Shown one piece after another: positions 19,785 to 27,602 of a stretch of DNA of 64,000 bases. Numbering within the stretch: the first letter of the stretch is position 1; each line of letters begins with the position of its first letter. A program made the translations under genes and the position numbers. This stretch comes from Citrobacter sp. FP75 (GTDB lineage: Bacteria; Pseudomonadota; Gammaproteobacteria; Enterobacterales; Enterobacteriaceae). Under the pieces are notes generated by a model. The model was not told the origin of the DNA, searched no databases, and saw nothing but the letters and a program-made list of their open reading frames with translations. The stretch spans positions 1,178,001 to 1,242,000 of the forward strand of contig NZ_JAFDOE010000001.1 in the NCBI RefSeq assembly GCF_018342065.1, written 5' to 3'.

Positions 19785-20945
19785 TTATGCTGCGTTGGTT
19801 TTGGGCCAGTTTTCCGCCTGCCAGTCTTTAACGACGTTCATACAGGCTGCGTGCACCTGACGTGCAGTCGCGATACCGAATCCTTTAACCAGGTTGGAGA
19901 GTTCTTCCGGGGTATGGCTTACTACAGTCCACAGGCTGTAAAGACCGGAGGCGTTTAGCAGATCAAGCCACTTGTCCTGCAGGGGAAGGTTGCTGAGTGG
20001 AGTCGCCATAGCCCACTCGGTACGCTGAACCAGGTGAGGGTGAGTATCGCCAAGCAGCTCTATAATCCGTCGGTTTAACGCAATCCCCAGAGCAGAGGAC
20101 CAGGCTGATTTGAACTGGTCAAGAATTGGATAGCGCGCACGACACCACTGCGTAACGGATACCAGAACTGATATGCCGGAGTTGCTCCGAATCTCGATAT
20201 GCCAGTCAATATCCTGAAGCAGGTCGAGATGCAGATCCCGGTCGGTGGATCCCAGCGTAAGTCGCCAGCCGAAGGTGTAAAAGTAAAACTGGAGACCGCT
20301 GTCGTCGGCAGCCGGGTACCAGATAGGTTCAACGTCACCGTCAATACGCTGGAGCCGTGTCCGCAACTCTTCGTTTTCAAGACTTAATTCGGCGTTCTGC
20401 TGGATGGCGACCGCCAGATTGGTTTTCGTCGTGGCCAGCTCGCCGCGGATCTTCCGCATCTCTTGTTTTTGCTGGTCGAGAAGCGTAGTTTTACTGGCGA
20501 TGGTTTCTTTGAGGCTGACTATCTGCGTTTTCTGGCGTTCCGGGTTCATCGACTTGAACTGATCATTCTCTGTCTTCAGCTGTCGCTTATCACCCTGCAG
20601 AACAGCAATCTGTGCTTTTGCGATTTCCTCTGCGGCCCGCGCTTCTTTTGTTGTTAACTCCATATCAGCCAGCTTTTCAGCGAATCCTGTTGCCTGAAGT
20701 CCCAGCGTGGTGTTTCGGTCATCCAGTGCTTCGCATTGCTCAACGACAGCGTTGAACTCGTCAACCTGTAGGTTGTATTGCTCGATAACCAGCACTTCTA
20801 ACTGGTCAGTCAATGCGAGAGCACTTTCGACAGATGCCCGGGAAATGCCGGCAGTCTGTTCGACGGCCAGCTCGAGCTGGGAGCGAACAGGGCGCAATGA
20901 GGTAGCCAGCACGCTGGCAACCGTAGTTTCGGTATTGTTGGTCAT
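19785..20945 (-). CDS. hypothetical coiled-coil phage protein
   Basis: 386 residues. A long coiled coil spans about residues 60-205 (heptads such as LADMELTTKEARAAEEIAKA). It is followed by a globular domain and a C-terminal helix-hairpin-helix-like segment (LSNLVKGFGIATARQVHAAC). No enzymatic motif is seen. It lies in the leftward early operon between a 256-residue unknown and the 267-residue unknown. A DNA-associated role is possible from the helix-hairpin-helix-like end but is unproved. Confidence 0.7.
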   Translation of the reverse strand: MTNNTETTVASVLATSLRPVRSQLELAVEQTAGISRASVESALALTDQLEVLVIEQYNLQVDEFNAVVEQCEALDDRNTTLGLQATGFAEKLADMELTTKEARAAEEIAKAQIAVLQGDKRQLKTENDQFKSMNPERQKTQIVSLKETIASKTTLLDQQKQEMRKIRGELATTKTNLAVAIQQNAELSLENEELRTRLQRIDGDVEPIWYPAADDSGLQFYFYTFGWRLTLGSTDRDLHLDLLQDIDWHIEIRSNSGISVLVSVTQWCRARYPILDQFKSAWSSALGIALNRRIIELLGDTHPHLVQRTEWAMATPLSNLPLQDKWLDLLNASGLYSLWTVVSHTPEELSNLVKGFGIATARQVHAACMNVVKDWQAENWPKTNAA

Positions 20946-20983
20946 GGGTATCTCGTGATTGGCTGCCAGGAGCAGCCTTCAGG

Positions 20984-21754
20984 TTAATCGTGGCAGGGGT
21001 AAGAGATATCTTCCGGATCGCAGTCAATGGCTATTTTGGACATGCCGTAGTAAAGAGCCTGAACCATACGTTCAAAGCGGTTAGGGGATATTTCTTTGCT
21101 GGCAGGTTTCCCGTCCAGAACTGCTGAATAAACCTGTCCGAGCGGAATATCTATATCTCCTTGCCAGTGATCCTTGGTCCGGAATACTTCTCCATCCCTT
21201 GTCGAAATGGCAATACGATACTGAAGGTCATACTCGCTACGCGTGTGGAAACTGCTGCTTTCCCCTGGGTTCTTGTCGAAGAAAAGATGATGAAATCCCT
21301 GAACGTGGTTGCTTTCTTTGTAGATGACCTTCGGTGCTTCCCAGCCATTTTCAAAGGCTTCTTCATGATGGGCATCCATGAAGGCTTCCATAAAGTCAGA
21401 AAGGAGGATCACTGGTGGGAAGTCATGCTCTTTAAGCGTTTCATCCAGAAGAGTGCCAAGACGGGCTTTCATATCGTCTTCCAGACCGGCGCTTTCCCAC
21501 TGACGCTTCATACTCTCAACAATGATGGCGTTGTAGCGTTTCAGTTCGAAGAGATTAGAGATATCGCCCGGGAGCGCAGCTTTAACGGACTCTTTGACCA
21601 GCTTGGACATGCCGTCGTAGCGACTAAAGCAATCATCAACGATGCCTTTGAACATACTCTCAATGCCTTTATCGATCATCTCAACGGCTTTAGGCGAATT
21701 AGCGAACTCGGTTACGCGCTCACAAAGCAGCGCTGCAAGGGTTTTCTCTGTCAT
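20984..21754 (-). CDS. hypothetical phage early protein, 256 residues
   Basis: I do not recognise a family. The N-terminal half is amphipathic helical (ERVTEFANSPKAVEMIDKGIESMF). The C-terminal half contains a beta-rich stretch with YDLQYRIAISTRDGEVFRTKDHWQGD and ends in an acidic Cys-containing tail. The start overlaps the end of the ANR-family gene by 4 bp (ATGA-type coupling), placing it in one translation unit with that regulator. Confidence 0.7.
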   Translation of the reverse strand: MTEKTLAALLCERVTEFANSPKAVEMIDKGIESMFKGIVDDCFSRYDGMSKLVKESVKAALPGDISNLFELKRYNAIIVESMKRQWESAGLEDDMKARLGTLLDETLKEHDFPPVILLSDFMEAFMDAHHEEAFENGWEAPKVIYKESNHVQGFHHLFFDKNPGESSSFHTRSEYDLQYRIAISTRDGEVFRTKDHWQGDIDIPLGQVYSAVLDGKPASKEISPNRFERMVQALYYGMSKIAIDCDPEDISYPCHD

Positions 21755-21954
21755 TCTGATACCTCCATGCTGCGGCGCTGGCAGATGTCAGCGCGAACGT
21801 TACGGTAATGCATATTTGCTTCTGAGCAGGGGTACTCAGTCGATTTCCGCCAGAATGCCTGTGCTGTTTTGTAGTTCCCGCGCCGTTCTTCGCTGGCGGC
21901 GCGCTCGGTGATCATCCTGCCTTGCTCTTTCATCTTTTGAGCCAGTGTTTTCAT
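21751..21954 (-). CDS. ANR-family regulator-like protein
   Basis: 67 residues with the ANR (AraC-negative-regulator) pattern. A helical AASEERRGNYKTAQAFW is followed by an N-x2-Y-x3-R-x3-C motif (NMHYRNVRADIC). ANR proteins bind and inhibit AraC/XylS virulence activators, and phage-encoded members are common. Whether this one acts on a host AraC regulator is inference. It overlaps the downstream gene by 4 bp and the 129-residue frame upstream by about 120 bp. Confidence 0.65.
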   Translation of the reverse strand: MKTLAQKMKEQGRMITERAASEERRGNYKTAQAFWRKSTEYPCSEANMHYRNVRADICQRRSMEVSE

Positions 21955-22225
21955 AGGTGCTAACCTTCGTATTCTCGAAATAACAGGTAATGACGCGGCT
22001 GTAGCCGATAACGAATAACAGCCGGTCAGTTGTGCGCAGATACCGATATCCGCGGCGTCGCTGCAATCCCAGTTTTCGCAGTCTTGCCTTGGTCAGGGGC
22101 TTTGCCTGCAGAAGATCGTCGATGATGAAACAGGGAAGGGATTGCCGCCGTTCGGTGTAACGCCGTATGGCGTGGTCAGTAATGCTGTTAACCATCGCCA
22201 GACGTGGGATGGTAATGTCAGTCAT
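21836..22225 (-). CDS. hypothetical phage protein overlapping the ANR gene
   Basis: A 129-residue frame starting one base from the exonuclease-like gene stop. The N-terminal ~85 residues look like a compact protein (ITDHAIRRYTERRQSLPCF, then YRYLRTTDRLLFVIGYSRVITCYF). The last ~40 residues are Arg-rich and are read through the start of the ANR gene in another frame. The long overlap makes the exact 3' end doubtful; a shorter ancestral product is possible. Confidence 0.5.
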   Translation of the reverse strand: MTDITIPRLAMVNSITDHAIRRYTERRQSLPCFIIDDLLQAKPLTKARLRKLGLQRRRGYRYLRTTDRLLFVIGYSRVITCYFENTKVSTYENTGSKDERARQDDHRARRQRRTARELQNSTGILAEID

Positions 22226-22827
22226 TAGCGGGATTTAAACTCCGTAATGGCCTTAAGAAGCCGGATTTGCCAGAGACAGTCGTTAAGCGGCATGTGAATG
22301 CCGGTGGAAAGATGTTTAAGCGAAGAGGCAACAAATCCGTTGCGTTCGGCATCATTAAGCAGTGACTGGACATCATTCACATTACGGCGAAACCAGGGCA
22401 CCTGAACGTCAGCATGCCTGAAGGCGTTTTCCCACTGTGGGATATCGAAGCGCGCTGGCTTTGCCCAGATATGCACTGACTGATGTAAATCACTGAGGCC
22501 CGGCGTCTCATCTTCCTGCCAGGTCCGGCGACAGGAGTCGAGCACGAAACGATAGAACTCGCAGCATGCCGAACGAATGGAAATGCGGTCCTCGTCGCCG
22601 TAGAACACAGACTGTTGTGTCTCTTTATCCCGCGCCATCCACCAGGCCACAGTGCTGGCATCAATTACCGTTCCGGGCTGACGGTCATGACTGATGCTAA
22701 TAACTTTCTCAGCGAGCGGGGTGAAGGTGTGTGGATCGAACTGAACTAACCCAACCTGAGCAATATGCGCGTTGGGCAGAACGGATAACGTTTCGTTATC
22801 GATCATGATATGAACGGGTTCTTGCAT
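22225..22827 (-). CDS. DEDD-type 3'-5' exonuclease-like protein
   Basis: 200 residues resembling the exonuclease/exoribonuclease proteins found in lambdoid PL operons (RecE- and Rv2179c-like fold). The first acidic pair D10-x-E12 lies in IMIDNETLS. WWMARDKETQ and the later WAKPARFDIPQWENAF are family landmarks, and an Asp in LNDCLWQIR is in the last motif. It presumably digests nucleic acid ends during lytic growth; the substrate is uncertain. Confidence 0.7.
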   Translation of the reverse strand: MQEPVHIMIDNETLSVLPNAHIAQVGLVQFDPHTFTPLAEKVISISHDRQPGTVIDASTVAWWMARDKETQQSVFYGDEDRISIRSACCEFYRFVLDSCRRTWQEDETPGLSDLHQSVHIWAKPARFDIPQWENAFRHADVQVPWFRRNVNDVQSLLNDAERNGFVASSLKHLSTGIHMPLNDCLWQIRLLKAITEFKSR

Positions 22828-22833
22828 AATTAC

Positions 22834-23061
22834 CTACATCTGCATTGCGAAGTTGAGAAAAGCCAGTGCAAAGGCGCACAGCACCACGGCGAAAAGTACC
22901 GGCCAGCGCAACTGACTATCTGGCGGCATCACAGTTACAGGCTCCGGATGCTTGTTAAAACGCGCCTGGCAGCGTGGGTGAGGCCGGAAAGGATCATTGA
23001 TAAAGATGGTTTGACGGGCGTTACGGGCCGCCATGGATTTTGTTAACACCTGAGATTTCAT
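22834..23061 (-). CDS. small membrane protein of the early operon
   Basis: 75 residues: a basic N-terminal part with PFRPHPRC, then one C-terminal transmembrane segment (WPVLFAVVLCAFALAFLNF), so it is a tail-anchored inner-membrane protein. The start has an AGGAG site 9 bases upstream. The function is unknown; similar one-TM proteins are common in PL operons. Confidence 0.6.
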   Translation of the reverse strand: MKSQVLTKSMAARNARQTIFINDPFRPHPRCQARFNKHPEPVTVMPPDSQLRWPVLFAVVLCAFALAFLNFAMQM

Positions 23062-23275
23062 GTATATTTCTCCTGCTCCTTACTCTCCGTTAGGGGCAAT
23101 ACCAGTCAAACTGCTAACCTTGTCTGGTATCTCGTGTAATCAGCGGTTTGGTCGCTGCTGATTGGGATAGCCCCGGTTTGGTCGCCGGGGCTTTTCTCTT
23201 TGTGAGGTGCCTGCTTTTATCCACTTCAGGCGAGGTGGTACTCTTGCTGTCACCACAACAAGCGAGAGTAATTCG

Positions 23276-23554
23276 ATGGAAGAACAACAAACTGGCGAGT
23301 GTCCGCTCTGTGATACTGGCGCGTCTTTCACCTTCACCGATCATGAAAACTACAAGCTTGTTCAGTGCCCTAAGTGCGGTATTTTTGAAATAAGCGTGGG
23401 GGCTGAAAGAACGCTGCGGGACAGGCATATGGAACAAAGGCTGGAATACGCTGAGTTATCCAGAAATGCGCCGAAGGGGCAGATGCTGGTTATCAAACTC
23501 AACGTTACAGTGGATGGAAATTTTCTTGTTTACGGATACGCTGCTCTTCGGTGA
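23276..23554 (+). CDS. zinc-ribbon protein on the opposite strand of the early operon
   Basis: 92 residues from the ATG at 23276, preceded by GCGAGAG. The first half holds CPLC and CPKC pairs 22 residues apart, a zinc ribbon (GECPLCDTG, VQCPKCGIFEIS). It is the only rightward gene in the leftward operon and its 3' end overlaps the next minus-strand gene by 50 bp. The function is unknown. It would be expressed independently of PL, possibly in the lysogen. Confidence 0.55.
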   Translation: MEEQQTGECPLCDTGASFTFTDHENYKLVQCPKCGIFEISVGAERTLRDRHMEQRLEYAELSRNAPKGQMLVIKLNVTVDGNFLVYGYAALR

Positions 23555-23717
23555 GCATTGAGTCTGGGATTTCACGAATTGAGACCATGTATCCGTTTTT
23601 ATTGATCACTTTATTCAACGTCTGAAATACCTGCGTTGGCCATTCGTATACCAGTTCATTTATTTGCGACAACGTTTCAGGAGATGGTGATTCGTTTTCA
23701 GGATTGGATTTCGACAT
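23505..23717 (-). CDS. hypothetical phage protein, 70 residues
   Basis: A soluble, acidic small protein (SPETLSQINELVYEWPTQVFQTL). The start at 23717 follows a GAGGAATC ribosome site. It is not recognised. Its last 50 bases overlap the convergent zinc-ribbon gene. Confidence 0.55.
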   Translation of the reverse strand: MSKSNPENESPSPETLSQINELVYEWPTQVFQTLNKVINKNGYMVSIREIPDSMLTEEQRIRKQENFHPL

Positions 23718-23776
23718 GTTGATTCCTCAAAAGTCCGGCATATTCAGATTCCGGACTTTTACGAGAGATGTACAGG

Positions 23777-24081
23777 TTAGAGTTCCAGCTGACGAATAAT
23801 CTCGTCCAGCCGCGTATTGGCAGTAGCGACAGACGCCCCGAACCGGTGAATAACATCGGCCAGTGGAGAGAGTGGTTCATTCACTTCACTGGCGCCACTT
23901 ACTTTAATTTCCGGGCAGGGTGTAACTACGTAACTACCGGGATCAAGCGGTCATGTAAATTGCTGATTCGCCCGTGAAGACTATCAAGCTGATCCCACAC
24001 CTGATTGACCTTTACATCGATTACAGAACGCTTGGGTTCGGCACATACTGCCATGCCTGTTGTCCCGCTTTGTCCATTCAT
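23777..24081 (-). pseudogene. frameshifted lambdoid hypothetical (8-bp tandem duplication)
   Basis: Read from ATG 24081, the frame (MNGQSGTTG..., PKRSVIDVKVNQVWDQL...) stops at a TAG inside the tandem repeat GTAACTAC-GTAACTAC (23922-23937, plus strand). Removing one 8-base unit restores a ~98-residue protein ending in DEIIRQLEL at TAA 23777. That is the pattern of a small protein often found near N in lambdoid phages (KRSVIDVxVNxVW ... N-RL-E-L). The gene is therefore broken by a recent duplication. Confidence 0.65.
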
Positions 24082-24337
24082 AGGGTGCTAACCTCTTTGT
24101 TGTGAGTATTGACGCTGTGCTGCGTCATGATTTTCAGACCTAACTTGAAAGCAAGGGGATATTCCGTGACTGCGCTGTCGCTGCCTTTCCAGCCATGTGC
24201 ATCCAACAAACTACCCCTGGTTAATCTAATCGGATGTGGATGCCTGAAATTAATGAGAAATACTTTTAAAAACTTTATATAAACTATCTTGCATGGGTTA
24301 ACTTACAATCATGTCACAACGTATCTTAGGCATGGTA

Positions 24338-24376
24338 AACAACCAACCAATGTAATCTTTCGGCTGGTTGTTTTTT
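24338..24376. terminator. hairpin terminator downstream of the kinase gene
   Basis: Stem AACAACCA (24338-24345)/TGGTTGTT (24365-24372) with six T on the plus side. It lies 20 bp beyond the kinase stop on the minus strand, where the T run is short. The rest of 24082-24337 holds no gene that I can see. Confidence 0.5.
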
Positions 24377-24395
24377 ATAAAATATAACTAAGGTG

Positions 24396-25829
24396 TTATT
24401 TTTGTTTTCTGAAGTGTTCTGCAGCTCTTTTTATTAATTTCCGAAAATCCTCTTCGCCTTGATTTTGCCAAGCATCATAGGTGCTTGAGGTGGCATTGTA
24501 TTTTGATGCTTTACTAAAGAAAACAAAAGCACCTTTAATATATCGACTGATACTGCGTGCAGTTTCTGGAAGTGGTTGTTCATTATATTCACCCATTTCC
24601 CATGCTTCAGGGCCGACATATTCTGCTGGGCTTAGTTCAGTAAGATATTCATCAAAGTTACCATGTGAAAGATGTGATGTGATATTTGTAGGTTCAATTT
24701 CATCCGCCTCGAGCCAGAAGTAATTCCACTCTGGATCATGCCCAAATGATTCGAAACAGAGTTTTTTAGGTTTAAGAATTTCGGCACATTGATCACTGAT
24801 CCGCAATTCCATAAATCCATGCTCTCCAGCAGATGCAACATCAGTCAAGTCATTCCCACCTCCACTAGGATAAAACATGTGGTTAAGAGATTTTCTAACG
24901 GCTATTAACTTGAGGACACGTATAATGCTATCTAGATCGTACCATTCTGTATGACTCGGGGTACCTACAGGAAATAATATATTCTGAACCTCCAGCCACT
25001 CAGTAAGATTTCTCTTTTTAAAGTCTCTATTTAGTTCAATCCACTCTAGGATTTTTTGTTTGAACTCCTTGATGCTCGGTCTTTTAGAAGGCAAATTATC
25101 TGTCGCACTTTGGAGAAGATTTTCAAGCGGTGTCAAATAGCTATTGTTTTCATAATTCGAAAGAGAAATTACGCTACCTTTAACATATTGTCCGTCAAAG
25201 CCTAAAGGTGTTTTGGTTAGGGCAATCCATAGCGACTTGGCCAAGGAATAAACATCTGCTGAACTACCTTCAGATTTGTATGCTTCTCTTCGCATTTCGG
25301 GGGCCATGGTAAACTTGGCTCCAACGTCTCTTCTCTCAGGTGTTAATTGAGGGCTTTCAGGAAATTTCACCAGTCCGAAATCAGTTAAAAAAACTCTATC
25401 CTGATAATACAAGAAATTCTCAGGTTTAATATCCCTGTGGAAAATGTTATTATTATGTAGGTTCTCTATAGTTTCTATTAGTGGTATGAATAAGGTGACT
25501 ATTTCAAGAAAATCTTTCTCTTGAATAACTTCGGTAAAAGGTATCGCAAGTGGCATTGTATACCAAGGCTTGCTATCTTGAGTTTTCTCTGGCAAGTTAT
25601 ACTGAATGATAGGCATAACTCCATCAATACCACATTCAGTCACGATTTTTATTTCATTTTTGAATCTATTATATGTATCATCGCGAACAGTACGAAGAAC
25701 CTTTAATGCAACTCTTTCAGATGTTTCTTTATTTTCAATGAGTGTAACATCTCCGTTACCACCTTGCCCCAGTATATCAACTGTAAAATAACCTTCTACA
25801 GGGCATTTGGGTAATCCTTTTGCTGTCAT
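24396..25829 (-). CDS. stk: Hanks-type Ser/Thr protein kinase (933W Stk-like)
   Basis: 477 residues with a complete eukaryote-like kinase domain. The Gly loop GQGGNGDV is at 21-28, Lys43 in VALK, the C-helix Glu at about 59, HRDIKPEN at 131-138, DFG at 150-152 and an APE-like MAPEMRR later. All catalytic residues are present. The C-terminal ~190 residues are a separate domain without a recognised fold. Size, phage type and position beside the immunity region fit the Stk kinase of phage 933W, which is reported to exclude phage HK97. It follows a long structured leader and is AT-rich relative to its neighbours. The exclusion role here is inference. Confidence 0.82.
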   Translation of the reverse strand: MTAKGLPKCPVEGYFTVDILGQGGNGDVTLIENKETSERVALKVLRTVRDDTYNRFKNEIKIVTECGIDGVMPIIQYNLPEKTQDSKPWYTMPLAIPFTEVIQEKDFLEIVTLFIPLIETIENLHNNNIFHRDIKPENFLYYQDRVFLTDFGLVKFPESPQLTPERRDVGAKFTMAPEMRREAYKSEGSSADVYSLAKSLWIALTKTPLGFDGQYVKGSVISLSNYENNSYLTPLENLLQSATDNLPSKRPSIKEFKQKILEWIELNRDFKKRNLTEWLEVQNILFPVGTPSHTEWYDLDSIIRVLKLIAVRKSLNHMFYPSGGGNDLTDVASAGEHGFMELRISDQCAEILKPKKLCFESFGHDPEWNYFWLEADEIEPTNITSHLSHGNFDEYLTELSPAEYVGPEAWEMGEYNEQPLPETARSISRYIKGAFVFFSKASKYNATSSTYDAWQNQGEEDFRKLIKRAAEHFRKQK

Positions 25830-25979
25830 AATAATTTCCTAAAAGTAATTAATGATTCATTATACAGTCTTCATTGATTACGTGGTCTAGATCATTAACC
25901 GCATTTCGTAATCCGGCGCGGTTTCTCCGTTAACGTGGGAAGGCCGTGATCCCCTTACTTGCACATTAGGCCAACACAT

Positions 25980-26095
25980 CCCGGAGGACCACCTCCGGGA
26001 TTATCGTACTGTCAGCACCCTGGCATGTGCCAGACCAGCAACCCATTCGGGCTGTTAGTTCTATTGACCTGTCCACGTTGTTAAAGAGCAAGGGC
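25980..26095 (-). promoter_or_regulatory. boxA plus three hairpins in the kinase leader (nut/put-like)
   Basis: Read leftward, TGCTCTTTAACA (26090-26079) is a textbook boxA. Just before it is a small AAGG/CCTT hairpin, the boxB-boxA order of rrn leaders. After it come a bulged stem CAG/CTG + CCC/GGG (26036-26054), CTGGCA/TGCCAG (26020-26033), and a perfect 8-bp stem CCCGGAGG/CCTCCGGG with a 4-base loop (25980-25999). This is an antitermination-type leader. No N protein is evident. Confidence 0.55.
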
Positions 26096-26109
26096 CTTCG
26101 CCTTGGTTT

Positions 26110-26170
26110 TATTGTTGCACTTTTAGGAAAATAAAAACAATACCAAAAGTGCAAATTTAGTGTTCAATAA
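26110..26170 (-). promoter_or_regulatory. putative left operator/promoter (OL/PL)
   Basis: Inverted arms TTGCACTTTT (26115-26124) and AAAAGTGCAA (26145-26154) share the core TTGCACT with a site between repressor and cro (27327-27339). TTGAAC or TTGCAC could serve as the leftward -35; the -10 is uncertain. It lies just upstream of the boxA leader. Confidence 0.5.
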
Positions 26171-26201
26171 AATCATCGTATTGAAAAATATAAGAAAATA
26201 G

Positions 26202-26402
26202 TTAAAGGACAGGGTATATGGAGAGATGCTTACTGGTGAATGAAGCTCCCTGGAGGGCTTTACGTAGTCCTTCAGTAAGCAAGGTTCCTAGCTTTTCGGG
26301 ATCTGAAGAGTGACAGATAATTTCGATGCAACTGCCTTTCGCTGAATCATAAAGAGCAGTTCTGATAAGATAACGATCATTTAAATCTTTCAATATCAAC
26401 AT
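26202..26402 (-). CDS. small hypothetical protein between repressor and OL
   Basis: 66 residues (MLILKDLNDRYLIRTALYD...) with a strong GGAGG ribosome site. It occupies the place of the rex genes in lambda, downstream of the repressor on the same strand, so it is probably expressed in the lysogen. No family was recognised and no membrane segment is present. Confidence 0.55.
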   Translation of the reverse strand: MLILKDLNDRYLIRTALYDSAKGSCIEIICHSSDPEKLGTLLTEGLRKALQGASFTSKHLSIYPVL

Positions 26403-26578
26403 GTTATACCTCCATGCAAGCCAAATCTTATTCTAAGATGGTGTCAGAAAATTGTTTGACTAAAATGGTGGGGAATTACTCCATATTTATCATATAAAAC
26501 AAGGAATTACAGAGTATTGCGGGGAGCTAAATGTGACAAAGTACGCAGCAAAAACCTAACTGGGTAAAATCACAGTGT

Positions 26579-27271
26579 TTAGTTTGAGGCTGCTGGAATG
26601 AATCTTTCCGGGCTCACAATTGCTGAAATTGGGTAAATAGCACGGATATTATCCTTATACAGCATGGAAGGGCGATTAGAAGTGTAGTCAGATACGGTGT
26701 AACCGGCACCAGAGTCCAGCATCAACATAGTTATTAGTGGCTGGTTTTCGCCATGAAGTAAAACATAGACATCATCACCCGGTTGGCATGTTCTTCCCGG
26801 TTCAACGACTAAAAACTCCCCTGATTTGACCCGCGGCCATAGTTTGGTACCAATAATCTGCACGCCGAAAGAGGAAAGTTGCGAGTTGTCCAGTCGTAGA
26901 TAGCCGCCCAAAGGCTCAGTGCAAACCTTACCATCGTCGGTGATGACCTTCAGACGTACAGGCACCCGCTCCTGAAGCTGAGTTTCTGTAAGAGACAATT
27001 GTAGCGATTGAGATTGTTGTCTGAGTTCTTTATCAAGTGAGGGGCTGATGTCTGACACATCAACTTGAAGAAGCTTAGCCAGTGCAGATACGGCCTTTGT
27101 ATTCAGTGAATTACGGCCATAGAAGTAATGCCCCAAGGCAGAAAGGCTGATATCCATCTCATCAGCAATTCTCTGCATTGTGAGGTCAAGACTTTTTTTC
27201 TTTGCTTCGTAGATGCTTTTCAGTCTCTCAGCATCAGCAATTTGTTCTGAAGTTAATTTTTTCTTCTGCAT
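26579..27271 (-). CDS. cI: CI-type prophage repressor with degenerate S24 domain
   Basis: 230 residues. The N-terminal HTH (TMQRIADEMDISLSALGHYFYGR, about residues 31-53) binds operators. The C-terminal half has the LexA/S24 fold outline: GTKLWPRVKSGEFLVVEPG at 141-159, then PGDDVYVLLHG. The usual nucleophile motif GDSM is replaced by GTKL, and no catalytic Lys segment or Ala-Gly cleavage site is visible. The fold probably serves dimerisation without RecA-stimulated self-cleavage. It is divergent from cro across OR. Confidence 0.85.
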   Translation of the reverse strand: MQKKKLTSEQIADAERLKSIYEAKKKSLDLTMQRIADEMDISLSALGHYFYGRNSLNTKAVSALAKLLQVDVSDISPSLDKELRQQSQSLQLSLTETQLQERVPVRLKVITDDGKVCTEPLGGYLRLDNSQLSSFGVQIIGTKLWPRVKSGEFLVVEPGRTCQPGDDVYVLLHGENQPLITMLMLDSGAGYTVSDYTSNRPSMLYKDNIRAIYPISAIVSPERFIPAASN

Positions 27272-27299
27272 CCAGTCATTTTATACCATTGGTACATTT

Positions 27300-27359
27300 G
27301 TTTAATGCATTTTAGGTGTTGTCATATTTGCACTAAAAATGTAGTCTTTCGAATGGAGG
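27300..27359. promoter_or_regulatory. right operator region with PR
   Basis: TTGTCA (27319-27324), a 17-base spacer and TAGTCT (27342-27347) give PR toward cro. TTTGCACTAAAAA in the spacer and GCATTTTAGGTG upstream are operator-like and share TTGCACT with the OL region. A TATAAA 10 bp from the repressor start may be the -10 of the maintenance promoter. GGAGGA precedes cro. Confidence 0.65.
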
Positions 27360-27363
27360 ACCT

Positions 27364-27561
27364 ATGAAAAAAACAGCGCTAAAAGATCTGGTGAGTAAAC
27401 ATGGTGAACTTAGTCGGGTTGCCAGAGGATTGAATATCCAGCCATCGGCAGTACAGAAGGCGGTTAACTCTGGCCGAGATATCACCATTATCGAATACAA
27501 GAACGGGAAAATGGTCGGGTCCGAAGCTCGTCCTTTTCCGGTGCCTAAACACGTCCGCTGA
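27364..27561 (+). CDS. cro: Cro-like regulator
   Basis: 65 residues with one helix-turn-helix (LSRVARGLNIQPSAVQKAVNSG). The position is directly downstream of PR and divergent from the repressor. It has a GGAGGA ribosome site. It should compete at the operators to favour lytic growth. Confidence 0.85.
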   Translation: MKKTALKDLVSKHGELSRVARGLNIQPSAVQKAVNSGRDITIIEYKNGKMVGSEARPFPVPKHVR

Positions 27562-27602
27562 CCACGGGCATTTTCAACCTTAAACAAATACACGAGATAA
27601 CC

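Noticed and set aside
21836..22081. Arg-rich tail of the 129-residue frame as an N-type antiterminator
   Set aside because: The Arg-rich stretch is read through the ANR gene start in another frame and sits at the C-terminus. N proteins carry it at the N-terminus and lie next to PL.
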